From contig WHSR01000036.1 in assembly GCA_009379995.1 (NCBI GenBank), forward strand, positions 1 through 46,797: 46,797 nucleotides of DNA, read 5' to 3'. The translations under genes were made by a program, and so were the position numbers. The stretch comes from Streptosporangiales bacterium (lineage in GTDB: Bacteria; Actinomycetota; Actinomycetes; Streptosporangiales; WHSR01). The notes beneath the pieces were generated by a model that saw only the letters and a list, made by a program, of their open reading frames with translations, did not search any database and had not been told where the DNA came from. Shown in pieces: positions 14,386-23,489 of the stretch. Numbering within the stretch: position 1 is the stretch's first letter; each line of letters starts with the position of its first letter.

Positions 14386-14808
14386 ATGATCTTCACCGAG
14401 GCCGAACGCGAATATCTCGCGACACAGTCGCTGGGACGGCTGGCCAGCATCGGCCCCGGCGGGGGGCGACAGGTCAATCCGGTCACGTACTGGGTGAACG
14501 TGGGCACCGAGACGATCGAGGTCGGTGGCCCCGGGCTGGGTGGCAGTCAGAAGTTCCGCAATATCCAGGCCGATCCACGAATCTCGTTCGTCGTCGACGA
14601 CGTTGCCACGGAGCCGGTGGGACCGGGCGGTCAGCGCGGGCGAGGGCTCGAGGTCCGTGGCCGTGCCGAGGTTCTCGCCGTCGACCGGCCGTTGATGGAG
14701 GGGTTCTGCCGGGAGGTGATCCGCATCCATCCGCGGCGCGTCATCGCCTGGAATGTCGACGGGCCCGGCAAGAACGCTCGCAACGTGACGCGCAACCCCG
14801 CCAACTGA
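14386..14808 (+). CDS. PPOX-class F420-dependent oxidoreductase-like protein
   Basis: A 140-residue split-barrel flavin/deazaflavin-binding protein. Seen are FTEAEREYLATQSLGRLASI, VNPVTYWVNVGTETIEVGGP, GSQKFRNIQADPRISFVVDD and a C-terminal IHPRRVIAWNVDG motif, typical of the actinobacterial PPOX group in which many members use F420. Such enzymes reduce varied small molecules, and the physiological substrate is usually unknown. The ATG follows a GGTGGGTGG stretch, a weak ribosome site. No obvious partner gene; DedA lies downstream behind its own promoter. Confidence 0.85.
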   Translation: MIFTEAEREYLATQSLGRLASIGPGGGRQVNPVTYWVNVGTETIEVGGPGLGGSQKFRNIQADPRISFVVDDVATEPVGPGGQRGRGLEVRGRAEVLAVDRPLMEGFCREVIRIHPRRVIAWNVDGPGKNARNVTRNPAN

Positions 14809-14955
14809 TGGCGTGGTCGGCGCGCCGCTTCTTCGGCGCCGCCGTTGGCGTCCGACCGGCTCGCCAGTTGTGCGTTTGGTCACCTTCCCGACGCCTGGGT
14901 GTCGCTCTTGATTGATTGTCTGGTTCCCTCCGCCGGTATGGCTCATGGAGGGCTA

Positions 14956-14984
14956 TTGACAGATAGATAAGTCATGTGTAAAGA
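14956..14984 (+). promoter_or_regulatory. Sigma-70-like promoter for the dedA gene
   Basis: TTGACA at 14956-14961 is followed after exactly 17 bases by TAAAGA at 14979-14984, inside a low-GC stretch (about 14950-15010) that stands out from its surroundings. The start codon of the DedA gene lies about 120 bases downstream, leaving an untranslated leader. Confidence 0.6.
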
Positions 14985-15102
14985 TTTTCTGACATATGAA
15001 ATGCTGAAGAACGGGGAAACATCTCGTGTCCCTCCCGCGCCCTCCGGGGCGGCCCTCGCTCCGGCGGGCGGCGATCCCCGCCTACCCCGAGGCGTGAACC
15101 CG

Positions 15103-15792
15103 ATGCTCGACATCGTCGATCGCGTCCTCGACGCCCTGGCCGGGGTACCTCCGCTCACTCTGTACCTGTTCACTGGCCTATTCACAGCCCTGGAGACCAC
15201 AGTACTCATAGGGTTGGCCCTTCCGGGCGACGTGGTCGTCCTGCTCGCCGCCTCGACCGTGACCGATGCCTCGCGGTTCGTCCTCCTGGTGGCGCTGAGT
15301 ACGGCCGGCTCGCTGGTCGGCGAGTCGATCGGATACCTGATCGGCCGCTGCTTCGGCGACCGGTTCCGGCACAGTTGGCTCGGCCAGCGGCTGGGGGAGC
15401 GCAATTGGGTGAGAACCGAGACGTTTCTCCGCGGCCGGGGAGTGCGCGCCCTGATCGGTGCTCGCTTCATCGCCGCGGTCCACGCGATCGCCCCGGTCGT
15501 CGCCGGGTCGGTGCGGGTACCGTACCGCCGGTTCCTGCTTTGGATGACCACCGGTTCGCTCATCTGGTCGGTGGTCTTCGTCAGCGTCGGTACGGTGGCC
15601 GGAGCCTCCTACCGGGAGTACGGAGAACGGCTGGGCTGGATCACCTACGCACTGTTCGGCATCGTGCTCGGAGCCATCATGGCAGCCCACATGGCACGAG
15701 GGCGGTCCACCAAGGAACGCAAACGCGACCGCGCGGCCGCAGCCTCGGCGAGATCGGCTCCGGCGCGCGGAGTCTCCGACAATGCTTGCTAA
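15103..15792 (+). CDS. DedA family membrane protein (SNARE-associated/VTT domain)
   Basis: A protein of 229 residues with four to five hydrophobic segments. The DedA/VTT signature is clear: LETTVLIGLALPGDVVVLLAAS, then GSLVGESIGYLIGRCFGDR, FLRGRGVRALIGARFIAAVH, and the C-terminal PYRRFLLWMTTGSLIWSVVF. DedA proteins are inner-membrane proteins linked to flipping of undecaprenyl phosphate or phospholipids and to proton-motive-force homeostasis. The start at 15103 is placed after the promoter; a longer frame from 14974 would overlap the -10 box. The C-terminus has a basic tail (GRSTKERKRDRAAA). Start uncertain by some residues. Confidence 0.85.
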   Translation: MLDIVDRVLDALAGVPPLTLYLFTGLFTALETTVLIGLALPGDVVVLLAASTVTDASRFVLLVALSTAGSLVGESIGYLIGRCFGDRFRHSWLGQRLGERNWVRTETFLRGRGVRALIGARFIAAVHAIAPVVAGSVRVPYRRFLLWMTTGSLIWSVVFVSVGTVAGASYREYGERLGWITYALFGIVLGAIMAAHMARGRSTKERKRDRAAAASARSAPARGVSDNAC

Positions 15793-15818
15793 TCCGGCGC
15801 GTCATCCGGCTGGCCGTG

Positions 15819-15911
15819 ATGAAGTGGATATTGGTCACGGCGATCGTCGTGGCGCTGCTGCTCGCGGCCGTCCGTGATCCGGGCCTGCGGCCCGCTCTGC
15901 GTCGCGCCTGA
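15819..15911 (+). CDS. Possible small single-pass membrane peptide
   Basis: A 30-codon frame, MKWILVTAIVVALLLAAVRD followed by a short basic tail, lies between dedA and the next membrane protein. A GTG directly precedes the ATG. It has one strong hydrophobic helix and an Arg-rich end, as in real small membrane proteins. No convincing ribosome site is seen and I know no homologue, so this is tentative. Confidence 0.3.
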   Translation: MKWILVTAIVVALLLAAVRDPGLRPALRRA

Positions 15912-15942
15912 TGCACATCGACTCCGCCGCCGAAGGACAACG

Positions 15943-16560
15943 ATGGTCGAAACAGCAACTGACGACAGGATTGCCCTTCTCCTCCTCGTCGTGACGGGCA
16001 TCGCGGCCTACGTCGTCGGCCAGCTTGCCGTATCCCGTACCCGGATCCGGCTGCGGTTCAGGGTGCGGTGCCTCTTGGTGCTCCTGGGGTCTGCTCTGTT
16101 CCTCGTGGTGGTCCGGCTGGCCGTGCTGGGAGGACTGTCGCTGTCCGGCCATCCGGACGTGCTGGAAAGGCTGAGCATGGTCCTGACGCTCGTGGCTGTG
16201 CCCGCAGCCGCCACGTTGGTGTGCTCGGTTCCCCGCCTGTGGCGGCTGACCTGTGGCGTGGTGGCCGATCCGTGGGGCCCCGCTGACGCGGGTGTTCGGG
16301 GCGAGGCGTCCGCTCCCCGCCTCGTCGTCCCCGTGCAGGCGGTCGCCGTCGGTGCGGCTCTCGTTCCCTTCCGGTCGTTGCTCCCCCCAGCGCTCCCGCC
16401 TCCCGCCGCTGTCGCGGTGCTCGGCGCCGTGCTCGCGGGCGGCACCGCCCTGCTATGGGCCTGGCAGCGGCGACGGTGCGGGGTGCTGAGCGAGCCGTCG
16501 CTTTCCTACCTCACGGAGGTCCGGATGCGTCGGGCCTACGTGTCGGCAGAGCCCCGTTGA
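15943..16560 (+). CDS. Hypothetical multi-pass membrane protein
   Basis: A 205-residue protein with about five hydrophobic segments: IALLLLVVTGIAAYVVGQLAV, CLLVLLGSALFLVVVRLAVL, a segment with SMVLTLVAVPAAATLV, LVVPVQAVAVGAALVPF and VAVLGAVLAGGTALLWAW. The remainder is short loops and a basic C-terminus ending RMRRAYVSAEPR. It is not assignable to a named family. The ATG at 15943 follows GAAGGA at a short spacing, so translation there is more likely than from 15874. The gene is convergent with the carboxyltransferase gene, ending 21 bp from it. Confidence 0.6.
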   Translation: MVETATDDRIALLLLVVTGIAAYVVGQLAVSRTRIRLRFRVRCLLVLLGSALFLVVVRLAVLGGLSLSGHPDVLERLSMVLTLVAVPAAATLVCSVPRLWRLTCGVVADPWGPADAGVRGEASAPRLVVPVQAVAVGAALVPFRSLLPPALPPPAAVAVLGAVLAGGTALLWAWQRRRCGVLSEPSLSYLTEVRMRRAYVSAEPR

Positions 16561-16581
16561 GTGTCAACGGAGGGAAGGCGA

Positions 16582-18030
16582 TCAGAGTGGGATGTTGCTG
16601 TGCGCCCCGCGGGCTGGCCCGGCCTCTGTGATGGCCCGCGCGATCGCGGTGCGGGTCTGGTCGGGGGAGATGACCTGGTCGATCACGCCGAGTTCTTTGG
16701 CTCGGTCGAGTCCGCCGGTGAGTTGTTGGTGTTCGGCGGCGAGTTCGGCCTCGACGGTGGCGCGTTGGTCTTCGGGGACCTCGGCGAGGCGCCTTCGGTG
16801 GAGGATCCGTACCGCTGCTACCGGGCCCATGACGGCGACCTCGGCGGTGGGCCAGGCCAGGACCTTGGTGGCGCCGAGGGCGCGGGAGTTCATGGCTATG
16901 TAGGCTCCGCCGTAGGCCTTGCGGGTGACGAGTGTCACCCTCGGCACTGTGGCCTCGGCGAAGGCGTGCAGCAGCTTGGCGCCGCGGCGGACCACCCCGT
17001 CCCATTCCTGGCCAAGGCCTGGGAGGTAACCCGGCACGTCGACGACTACCACGAGCGGGACGCCGAACGCGTCGCACATCCGCACGAAGCGGGCGGCCTT
17101 CTCGGCGGACAGGGCGTCGAGGCAGCCGCCGAGCCGAAGCGGGTTGTTGGCTATCACGCCGACGGTGCGGCCACCCAGCCGGCCGAGGGCGGTGACGATG
17201 TTCGGTGCCCACTTGGGGTGCAGCTCCACGATGCCCGTTTCGGTCCCCGCGGGCCCGTCGAGCAGCCCGTCGAGGAGCGGGTGGACGTCGTAGGCCCGCT
17301 TGGTCGACTCGGGCAGCAGGCTGCCGAAGTCGATGTCGGTTACCGATCTGAGCCGCAGCGTCCCTTGGTGCCCGAGCAGCGCGGCCAGCCGACGGGCGTG
17401 CGCGACGGCCTCGGCGTCGGTGTCGGTCACCATGTGCACCACGCCGCTGCGCCGGCTGTGCGGCTCGGGTCCGCCGAGGCGGGCCATGTCGACGTCCTCG
17501 CCGGTGACGCTGCGGACGACGTCGGGTCCGGTGACGAAGACGCGGCCGTCGCCGCTGAGGATGACGATGTCGGTGAGTGCCGGGCCGTAGGCGGCGCCGC
17601 CGGCCGCCGGCCCCAGTACCACGGAGATCTGCGGGACGATCCCGGAGGCGCGGGTCATCGCGGCGAAGATGCGGCCGACCCCGTGCAGGCTTTCCACGCC
17701 CTCGCGGAGCCGGGCGCCGCCGGAGTGCCACAGCCCCACGATCGGCACGCGCTCGCGCAGCGCGGCGTCGTAGGCCTGCACGATCACCTCGCACCCGGCG
17801 CTGCCGAGAGCCCCGCCCTGGATGCGGGGGTCGCTGGCGAAGCCCACCACGGGGACCCCCTCCACCCGGCCGAGGCCGGCCAGCATGCCGCTGTCGTCGC
17901 GGTCGTGGGGGGCGGTGAGCGGGCGCAAGGTGCCGTCGTCGAACAGCGCCTGCAGCCGGACCTGCGGATCGCGCGGGTCGGCCTGGGGCGCGACCTGCTG
18001 ACCCAGTACGGCGTTGTCCAGTACGGTCAC
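16582..18030 (-). CDS. Acyl-CoA carboxylase carboxyltransferase beta subunit (AccD6-like)
   Basis: A 482-residue protein with both halves of the carboxyltransferase fold. The N-terminal half has VVGFASDPRIQGGALGSAGC, VGLWHSGGARLREGVESLHG and VLGPAAGGAAYGPALTDIVI. The C-terminal half has VGVIANNPLRLGGCLDALSA, VVVVDVPGYLPGLGQEWDG and VTLVTRKAYGGAYIAMNSRA. It transfers carboxyl from biotin to acetyl- or propionyl-CoA. It follows fabF on the same strand, the position of accD6 in the mycobacterial fabD-acpM-kasA-kasB-accD6 operon, so malonyl-CoA supply for fatty-acid synthesis is the likely role. The biotin-carrying alpha subunit is not in this window. Confidence 0.92.
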   Translation of the reverse strand: MTVLDNAVLGQQVAPQADPRDPQVRLQALFDDGTLRPLTAPHDRDDSGMLAGLGRVEGVPVVGFASDPRIQGGALGSAGCEVIVQAYDAALRERVPIVGLWHSGGARLREGVESLHGVGRIFAAMTRASGIVPQISVVLGPAAGGAAYGPALTDIVILSGDGRVFVTGPDVVRSVTGEDVDMARLGGPEPHSRRSGVVHMVTDTDAEAVAHARRLAALLGHQGTLRLRSVTDIDFGSLLPESTKRAYDVHPLLDGLLDGPAGTETGIVELHPKWAPNIVTALGRLGGRTVGVIANNPLRLGGCLDALSAEKAARFVRMCDAFGVPLVVVVDVPGYLPGLGQEWDGVVRRGAKLLHAFAEATVPRVTLVTRKAYGGAYIAMNSRALGATKVLAWPTAEVAVMGPVAAVRILHRRRLAEVPEDQRATVEAELAAEHQQLTGGLDRAKELGVIDQVISPDQTRTAIARAITEAGPARGAHSNIPL

Positions 18031-18075
18031 GGAATCACAGTCTCCTTGGATCGCCTTGGATTGCCTTGGATCGGT

Positions 18076-19307
<1,232 letters not shown>

Positions 19308-19311
<4 letters not shown>

Positions 19312-19562
19312 GCGGATACACCGGCCCCCTGGATGTAGGTGACGACGTCACGGACGGTCTTGAGGTTCTTCAGCTCGTCGTCGGGGATCTCGATGCCGAA
19401 CTTGTCCTGGGCCGCTACCGCGATCTCCACCATGGACAGCGAGTCGATGTCGAGGTCGTCGACGAAGCTCTTGTCGGGCTGGACGTCCTCGGCCGGTATA
19501 CCGGCGATCTCGTTGACGATCTCGCCAAGGCCGCTGAGGATCTCCTGCTCGGACGGTGCCAT
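19308..19562 (-). CDS. acpP: Acyl carrier protein
   Basis: An 84-residue acidic carrier protein. The phosphopantetheine attachment Ser41 lies in DLDIDSLSMVEIAVA, and helix III follows in FGIEIPDDELKNLKTVRDVV. It carries growing acyl chains as thioesters between FabD, FabH and FabF. GGAGG precedes the ATG. It is coupled to fabF by a 4-base overlap. The Ala/Ser C-terminus is short and normal. The housekeeping fatty-acid ACP role is supported by the operon. Confidence 0.96.
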
Positions 19563-19610
19563 CTGGTTCGTTTCCTCCTTGTGGTTGGGTCGTGTGCGTC
19601 CAGCACACGA

Positions 19611-20573
19611 TTACGGAACTCTGATCACCTGGCCCGCGTACGTCAGGCCCGCGCCGAAACCGAGTAGCAGGGCGAGCCCGCCGGAGGGGATCTCCCCCCG
19701 CTCGGTCATGCGGGACAGCGCGAGCGGTATCGAGGCCGCCGAGGTGTTGCCGGCCTCGACGATGTCGTCGGCGACGACAGCACCCTTCGCGCCGAGTCGG
19801 CGGGCGATTGCCTCCACGATGCGCAGGTTGGCCTGGTGTGGTACGAACGCGGCGAGCTGCGTCGGGTCGACCCCCGCCCGCTCGCACGCCGCCAGCGCGA
19901 CCGGATGCAGTGCCGTGGTGGCCCACCGGAAGACGCTCTGGCCCTCCTGGAAGATGAAGGAGTTCCGGTCCTTGATCTTGATCGTGTCGGTCTTGTCGCC
20001 GGCGCTTCCCCAGGCGACCGGGCCTATTCCTATTCCCGCCGCATCGGAAGGTGCGACGACCGCGGCGCCCGCGCCGTCCGCGAAGATCACGCACGTCGCG
20101 CGGTCGGTCCAGTCGACCCACGCCGACAGCTTCTCCGCGCCGATCACCAGTACGTGGCGCGCGGAGCCGCCGCGGATCGCGTCGCTGGCCAGCGAGAGCG
20201 CGTAGCAGAAGCCCGCGCAGGCGGCGTTCACGTCGAACGCGCCCGGCGCGACGATGCCGAGCCGGTGGGCGACCGCCGACGAGGCGTTCGGGATCTGCGC
20301 CTCCAGGGTGCAGGTAGCCACGATCACCAGGTCGACGTCGCCGGCGGCCAGCCCGCTTGCCGCCAACGCCTTCCCGCCGGCCTGCGTCGCCATGTCGACC
20401 ACCGTCTCGTCGGGGTCGGCGACCCTGCGCTCGGCGATGCCCACCCGGCTGCGGATCCACTCGTCGTCGGTGTCGATGCTGCTGGCGAGGTCGTGGTTGG
20501 TCACAACGTTGCTCGGCTGGTAGTCGCCGAACGCCAGGATCTTCGCGGTGGGAGCGCCATGGGCACTTTTCAT
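19611..20573 (-). CDS. fabH: Beta-ketoacyl-ACP synthase III
   Basis: A 320-residue KAS III, which starts fatty-acid synthesis by condensing an acyl-CoA primer with malonyl-ACP. The triad is Cys119 (NAACAGFCYAL), His246 (FVPHQANLRI) and Asn276 (EAGNTSAASIPLAL). The substrate-pocket region DDEWIRSRVGIAERR is typical. In actinomycetes this enzyme often takes branched primers made from amino acids, which would fit, but specificity cannot be read here. It follows fabD after a 70-bp gap that holds a purine-rich repeat, and precedes acpP by 48 bp. Confidence 0.95.
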   Translation of the reverse strand: MKSAHGAPTAKILAFGDYQPSNVVTNHDLASSIDTDDEWIRSRVGIAERRVADPDETVVDMATQAGGKALAASGLAAGDVDLVIVATCTLEAQIPNASSAVAHRLGIVAPGAFDVNAACAGFCYALSLASDAIRGGSARHVLVIGAEKLSAWVDWTDRATCVIFADGAGAAVVAPSDAAGIGIGPVAWGSAGDKTDTIKIKDRNSFIFQEGQSVFRWATTALHPVALAACERAGVDPTQLAAFVPHQANLRIVEAIARRLGAKGAVVADDIVEAGNTSAASIPLALSRMTERGEIPSGGLALLLGFGAGLTYAGQVIRVP

Positions 20574-20643
20574 GAGGCGGCTCCCGAAGCGAGCATCGCA
20601 GCGAAGCGAGGAGCGGAGCGGAGGGACCGCCGGGCCAGCAGAG
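20574..20643 (-). repeat. Short degenerate GCGAAGCGAG/GAGCGGAGCG repeats in fabD-fabH gap
   Basis: The 70-bp gap contains several near-copies of GCGAAGCGAG and GGAGCGGAGC around 20586-20625. Such purine-rich degenerate repeats are common in actinobacterial intergenic DNA. No function is evident, though the run also supplies G-rich sequence near the fabH start on the other strand. Confidence 0.4.
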
Positions 20644-21843
20644 TCATGCGACCACCACCTGCGGTTGGATCCTGACCAACGGCTGACCCGCGGAGACCGG
20701 GTCGCCGTCCTCCACTAGCCACTCGACGAGCGTGCCGTCGTACGGCGGGGCGACCGGTTGCTCCTCCCGGCGGGCGACCACGCGTCCGATCGCCTTGTCT
20801 CGCTCGACCGAGGTGCCGATCGGGATCGAGTCGGCCTGGAACGTACCGGCGAGCGGCGCGACGAGGAGGCGCCACTCCGGCTCGTGGTCGCAGTCGCCGA
20901 CGGTCGTGGCATGTGCCGCGACGAGCACCCGCGCCGCCTCCAGGTCGTCCGGGGTCTTCAGGGCGAGGATCTCGACGCCGGGCAACGCGCGGCGGGCGAG
21001 GCCGGCGAGGGTGCCTGCCGGCGGGAGTTCGATGATCGCGCTGACGCCGAGTTCGCCCATCGTGCGCATACAGGCATCCCAGCGTACGGGCGCGCTCACC
21101 TGGTCGACGAGCCGCGCCAACATGTCGGTGCCCTTCCGTACCACGGCACCGTCGCGGTTGGACAGCAGGCCGATTTCCGGCTCGGCAACGGGCGTCACGG
21201 CAGCTACCTGCCGCAGCGCGTCCACCGCCGGGGTCATGTGTTGGGTGTGGAACGCGCCGGCTACCGACAAGGGCCGCAGGCGGGCCTTGGGTGGCGGGTC
21301 CGCGGCGAAGGCCGCCAGCTGATCGGCGGTTCCGGCCGCGACGATCTGGCCGGCACCGTTGATGTTGGCGGGAGTCAGCCCGTGCCGCTCCAAGGCGGCA
21401 AGCACCTCCCCCTCCTCGCCGCCGAGGACGGCTGTCATCCCGGTCGGTGCGGCGCCCCTGCCGGCGTCCGTGGCGGCAGCCATCGCGCGCCCGCGCTCGC
21501 CCACCAGCGTGAGCGCCGATTCGGGGGTGAGCACGCCGGCGACGGCCGCGGCGGTGAACTCACCGATACTGTGGCCGGCGGCCGCGCCGACGCAGGAGGC
21601 CGCGTCCGCGAGGTGGCCGAAGAGCACGTCGGCGGCGACAAGTCCGGCAGCCACCAGGAGAGGTTGGGCCACCGCGGTGTCCCGGATCTCCTCCGCGTCG
21701 GCGGCCGTGCCGTAGTGCACGAGGTCGAGGTCGGTGACCTCGGACCACCGTCGCAGCCGGTCGTGGACACCGGGGACGTCGAGCCACGGGGTCAGGAATC
21801 CGGGCGCCTGCGCGCCCTGTCCGGGGGCGACGAGAACCAGCAC
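20644..21843 (-). CDS. fabD: Malonyl-CoA:ACP transacylase with C-terminal biotinyl/lipoyl-like domain
   Basis: A 399-residue protein. Residues 1-310 are FabD: VLVAPGQGAQAPG, catalytic Ser92 in AAGHSIGEFTAAA, Arg117 in VGERGRAM and His199 in VAGAFHTQHM. It moves malonyl from CoA to ACP. FabD usually ends near residue 310; here about 75 residues follow. They read RLLVAPLAGTFQADSIPIG, a middle segment, then PPYDGTLVEWLVEDGDPVSAGQPLVRI, the fold of biotinyl/lipoyl carrier domains. The acceptor MKM or DK motif is replaced by ARREEQP, so it is probably not biotinylated or lipoylated. It lies between fasR and fabH. The added domain could scaffold the carboxylase to FabD; this is inference. Confidence 0.92.
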   Translation of the reverse strand: MLVLVAPGQGAQAPGFLTPWLDVPGVHDRLRRWSEVTDLDLVHYGTAADAEEIRDTAVAQPLLVAAGLVAADVLFGHLADAASCVGAAAGHSIGEFTAAAVAGVLTPESALTLVGERGRAMAAATDAGRGAAPTGMTAVLGGEEGEVLAALERHGLTPANINGAGQIVAAGTADQLAAFAADPPPKARLRPLSVAGAFHTQHMTPAVDALRQVAAVTPVAEPEIGLLSNRDGAVVRKGTDMLARLVDQVSAPVRWDACMRTMGELGVSAIIELPPAGTLAGLARRALPGVEILALKTPDDLEAARVLVAAHATTVGDCDHEPEWRLLVAPLAGTFQADSIPIGTSVERDKAIGRVVARREEQPVAPPYDGTLVEWLVEDGDPVSAGQPLVRIQPQVVVA

Positions 21844-21922
21844 CCCTTCAGGCTGCCCTGTAGAACCCTGCCAGCAGGATGAGGCGGGATACGAAGTTCT
21901 TCGGGTTAATTTTGTCTGTGTC
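21844..21922 (-). promoter_or_regulatory. fasR-fabD intergenic control region
   Basis: This 79-bp gap is locally AT-rich, with TTAATTTTGTC near 21906-21916, in contrast to the adjacent genes. It contains the dyad CGAAG/CTTCG at 21892-21903. By analogy with other actinobacteria, where a PucR-type FasR activates the fab operon from the gap upstream of fabD, this is the likely promoter and FasR target. The exact operator could not be fixed. Confidence 0.45.
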
Positions 21923-23080
21923 CTACAACTGCTCGTCGCTGTCCGCCAGCCGGCCCAACGCTAGCGCCACCGTCAAGACGAAGCCGGAGCGGCCCTCGGC
22001 CGGCTGGTAGCCGGTCATCTCGGCGATCCGGCGCAGCCGGTACCGCACCGTGTTGGGGTGCACGAAAAGCAGACGGGCCGCGGCCTCGAGCGAGGCGCCA
22101 TGGAGCAGGTAGGTGGTGAGGGTGTCCAGGAGCGGCACGTCCGCGTCCCGCAACGGCACGTACACCCGCTCGACCAGCTGGCGCCGTGCCTCGTCGTCGC
22201 CCGCGAGGGCGCGTTCCGCGAGCAGATCCTCGGCGAGGACGGGGCGCGGCGCGTCCGGCCAGGCGACCACGGCGCGCAGCCCGGCCAGGGCGTCCCGCGC
22301 CGACCTGGTGGCGGCGTGCAGATCCGGCACGGTCGGGCCGATCACGACCGGCCCCGGCCCGAACTTCGCGACCAGCGGCCGGCTCGCCTCCAGCAGGTCC
22401 TCCGCGCCTCCCACGATGACCATGAGGCGCCGCCCCTGTACCCCGGCGAGCACGTCGAGCTTCGCGTGGCGGCCGGCTCGCTGCACGTCGTCGACCACCG
22501 CCTCCGATTCGCCGTCCGGGGCGTGCCCGGCGAGGACGGCGGCCGAGGTGGCGTTCCATCCCAGGGCCGCCGCCCACGAGTGCAGCCCATCATGGGTGTC
22601 ACCCCGAAGCAGGGCGTCGACGACCAGGGCCTCGAGCCGGGCGTCCCAGGCGCCGCGGGCCTCCGCGGCCCGCGCGTAGACCTGGGCCGCGGCGAACGCG
22701 ACGTCCCGGGTGTAGAGCAGGACGGCCTCCCGGAGCTCGTCCTCGCCGCCCGGCTCGGCGAGCTCGTCGACCCGCGACTCGACCACGTCGATGACGACGC
22801 GCACCAGCTCCACGGTCTGCTGGAGGGTGACCGCCCGGGTCAGCTCCCGGGGCGCGGTACCGAAGATGTCGACGGTGAGATGGAGACGCTTCGTCGGGTT
22901 CTTGAACCAGTCAACGAAGGCGGCGATGCCGGCCTGGGCGACGAGCCCGATCCACGACCGGTTGGCCGCGGACATGGTACGGAACCACGGCAGCCTCTCT
23001 TCCATCCGGCTGATCGCCGCGGTGCCCAGCGCTCCCATGGCCCGCTCCAGCCTGCGAGCGGTCGCCTCCCGGACGTCCAC
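21923..23080 (-). CDS. fasR: PucR-family transcriptional regulator of fatty-acid synthesis (FasR-like)
   Basis: A 385-residue regulator. The C-terminal PucR helix-turn-helix is clear: LLDTLTTYLLHGASLEAAAR and LFVHPNTVRYRLRRIAEMTG. The N-terminal and middle parts (MEERLPWFRTMSAANRSWIG; FVDWFKNPT) match the FasR group that activates the fab operon in Streptomyces and mycobacteria and responds to long-chain acyl-CoA. It is immediately upstream of fabD on the same strand, the conserved position. The symbol rests on this synteny and the domain layout. Full length for the family. Confidence 0.85.
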   Translation of the reverse strand: MDVREATARRLERAMGALGTAAISRMEERLPWFRTMSAANRSWIGLVAQAGIAAFVDWFKNPTKRLHLTVDIFGTAPRELTRAVTLQQTVELVRVVIDVVESRVDELAEPGGEDELREAVLLYTRDVAFAAAQVYARAAEARGAWDARLEALVVDALLRGDTHDGLHSWAAALGWNATSAAVLAGHAPDGESEAVVDDVQRAGRHAKLDVLAGVQGRRLMVIVGGAEDLLEASRPLVAKFGPGPVVIGPTVPDLHAATRSARDALAGLRAVVAWPDAPRPVLAEDLLAERALAGDDEARRQLVERVYVPLRDADVPLLDTLTTYLLHGASLEAAARLLFVHPNTVRYRLRRIAEMTGYQPAEGRSGFVLTVALALGRLADSDEQL

Positions 23081-23123
23081 GGGTACCAGCCTGCCAGGGC
23101 GGCAAGGCGCCGCGTCACTCAGC

Positions 23124-23471
23124 TCACCCCCAAGGGGGGTGCAGCACGTCGCAGGCTGTTACGTTCTCGCCGCGATCGTCCGGCCGCAGCAGCTTGGCCG
23201 CCACCGGCGCGCCGTCGACCCGGTCGACGGCGAACACCAGCCAGCCGGGACGCGGGTCGTCGCCGAAGGCGAGCTCGAACTGCACGAAACCCAGGTCTCC
23301 CGCCGTCCATACGTCGAGCGGGCACGGCGAGACGACCTGCCCGCGCAGCCGTCGGTAGGCGGCCGAACGCTTCGCGCCGCCGATGAGGACAGCGAGTTCC
23401 TCCCGGCGAAGACCCCAGGCCGCCGCCCGGGCGGCACCGTCCTCGCCTCACCGATGCCTGGTGATCTTCAT
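23124..23471 (-). pseudogene. Small conserved-looking gene interrupted by an in-frame TGA at codon 8
   Basis: An ATG at 23471 with GGGAGAGGC upstream opens a frame MKITRHR, then TGA at 23448-23450. The same frame then runs on for 107 sense codons to TGA at 23124. The body reads like a real protein: WGLRREELAVLIGGAKRSAA, YRRLRGQVVSPCPLDVW, DLGFVQFELAFGDDPRPGWL, VFAVDRVDGAPVAAKLLRP and CDVLHPPWG. No ATG, GTG or TTG occurs between the TGA and well into the body. So the gene is either a nonsense mutant, carries a sequence error, or uses a rare start. It lies between the Tat protein and fasR. Function unknown. Confidence 0.6.
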
Positions 23472-23489
23472 GCCTCTCCCGGGAACGAG

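Noticed and set aside
23448..23450. Selenocysteine at the in-frame TGA
   Set aside because: No selenocysteine insertion hairpin is apparent after the codon, the position (codon 8) is not a redox motif, and no known selenoprotein family matches.
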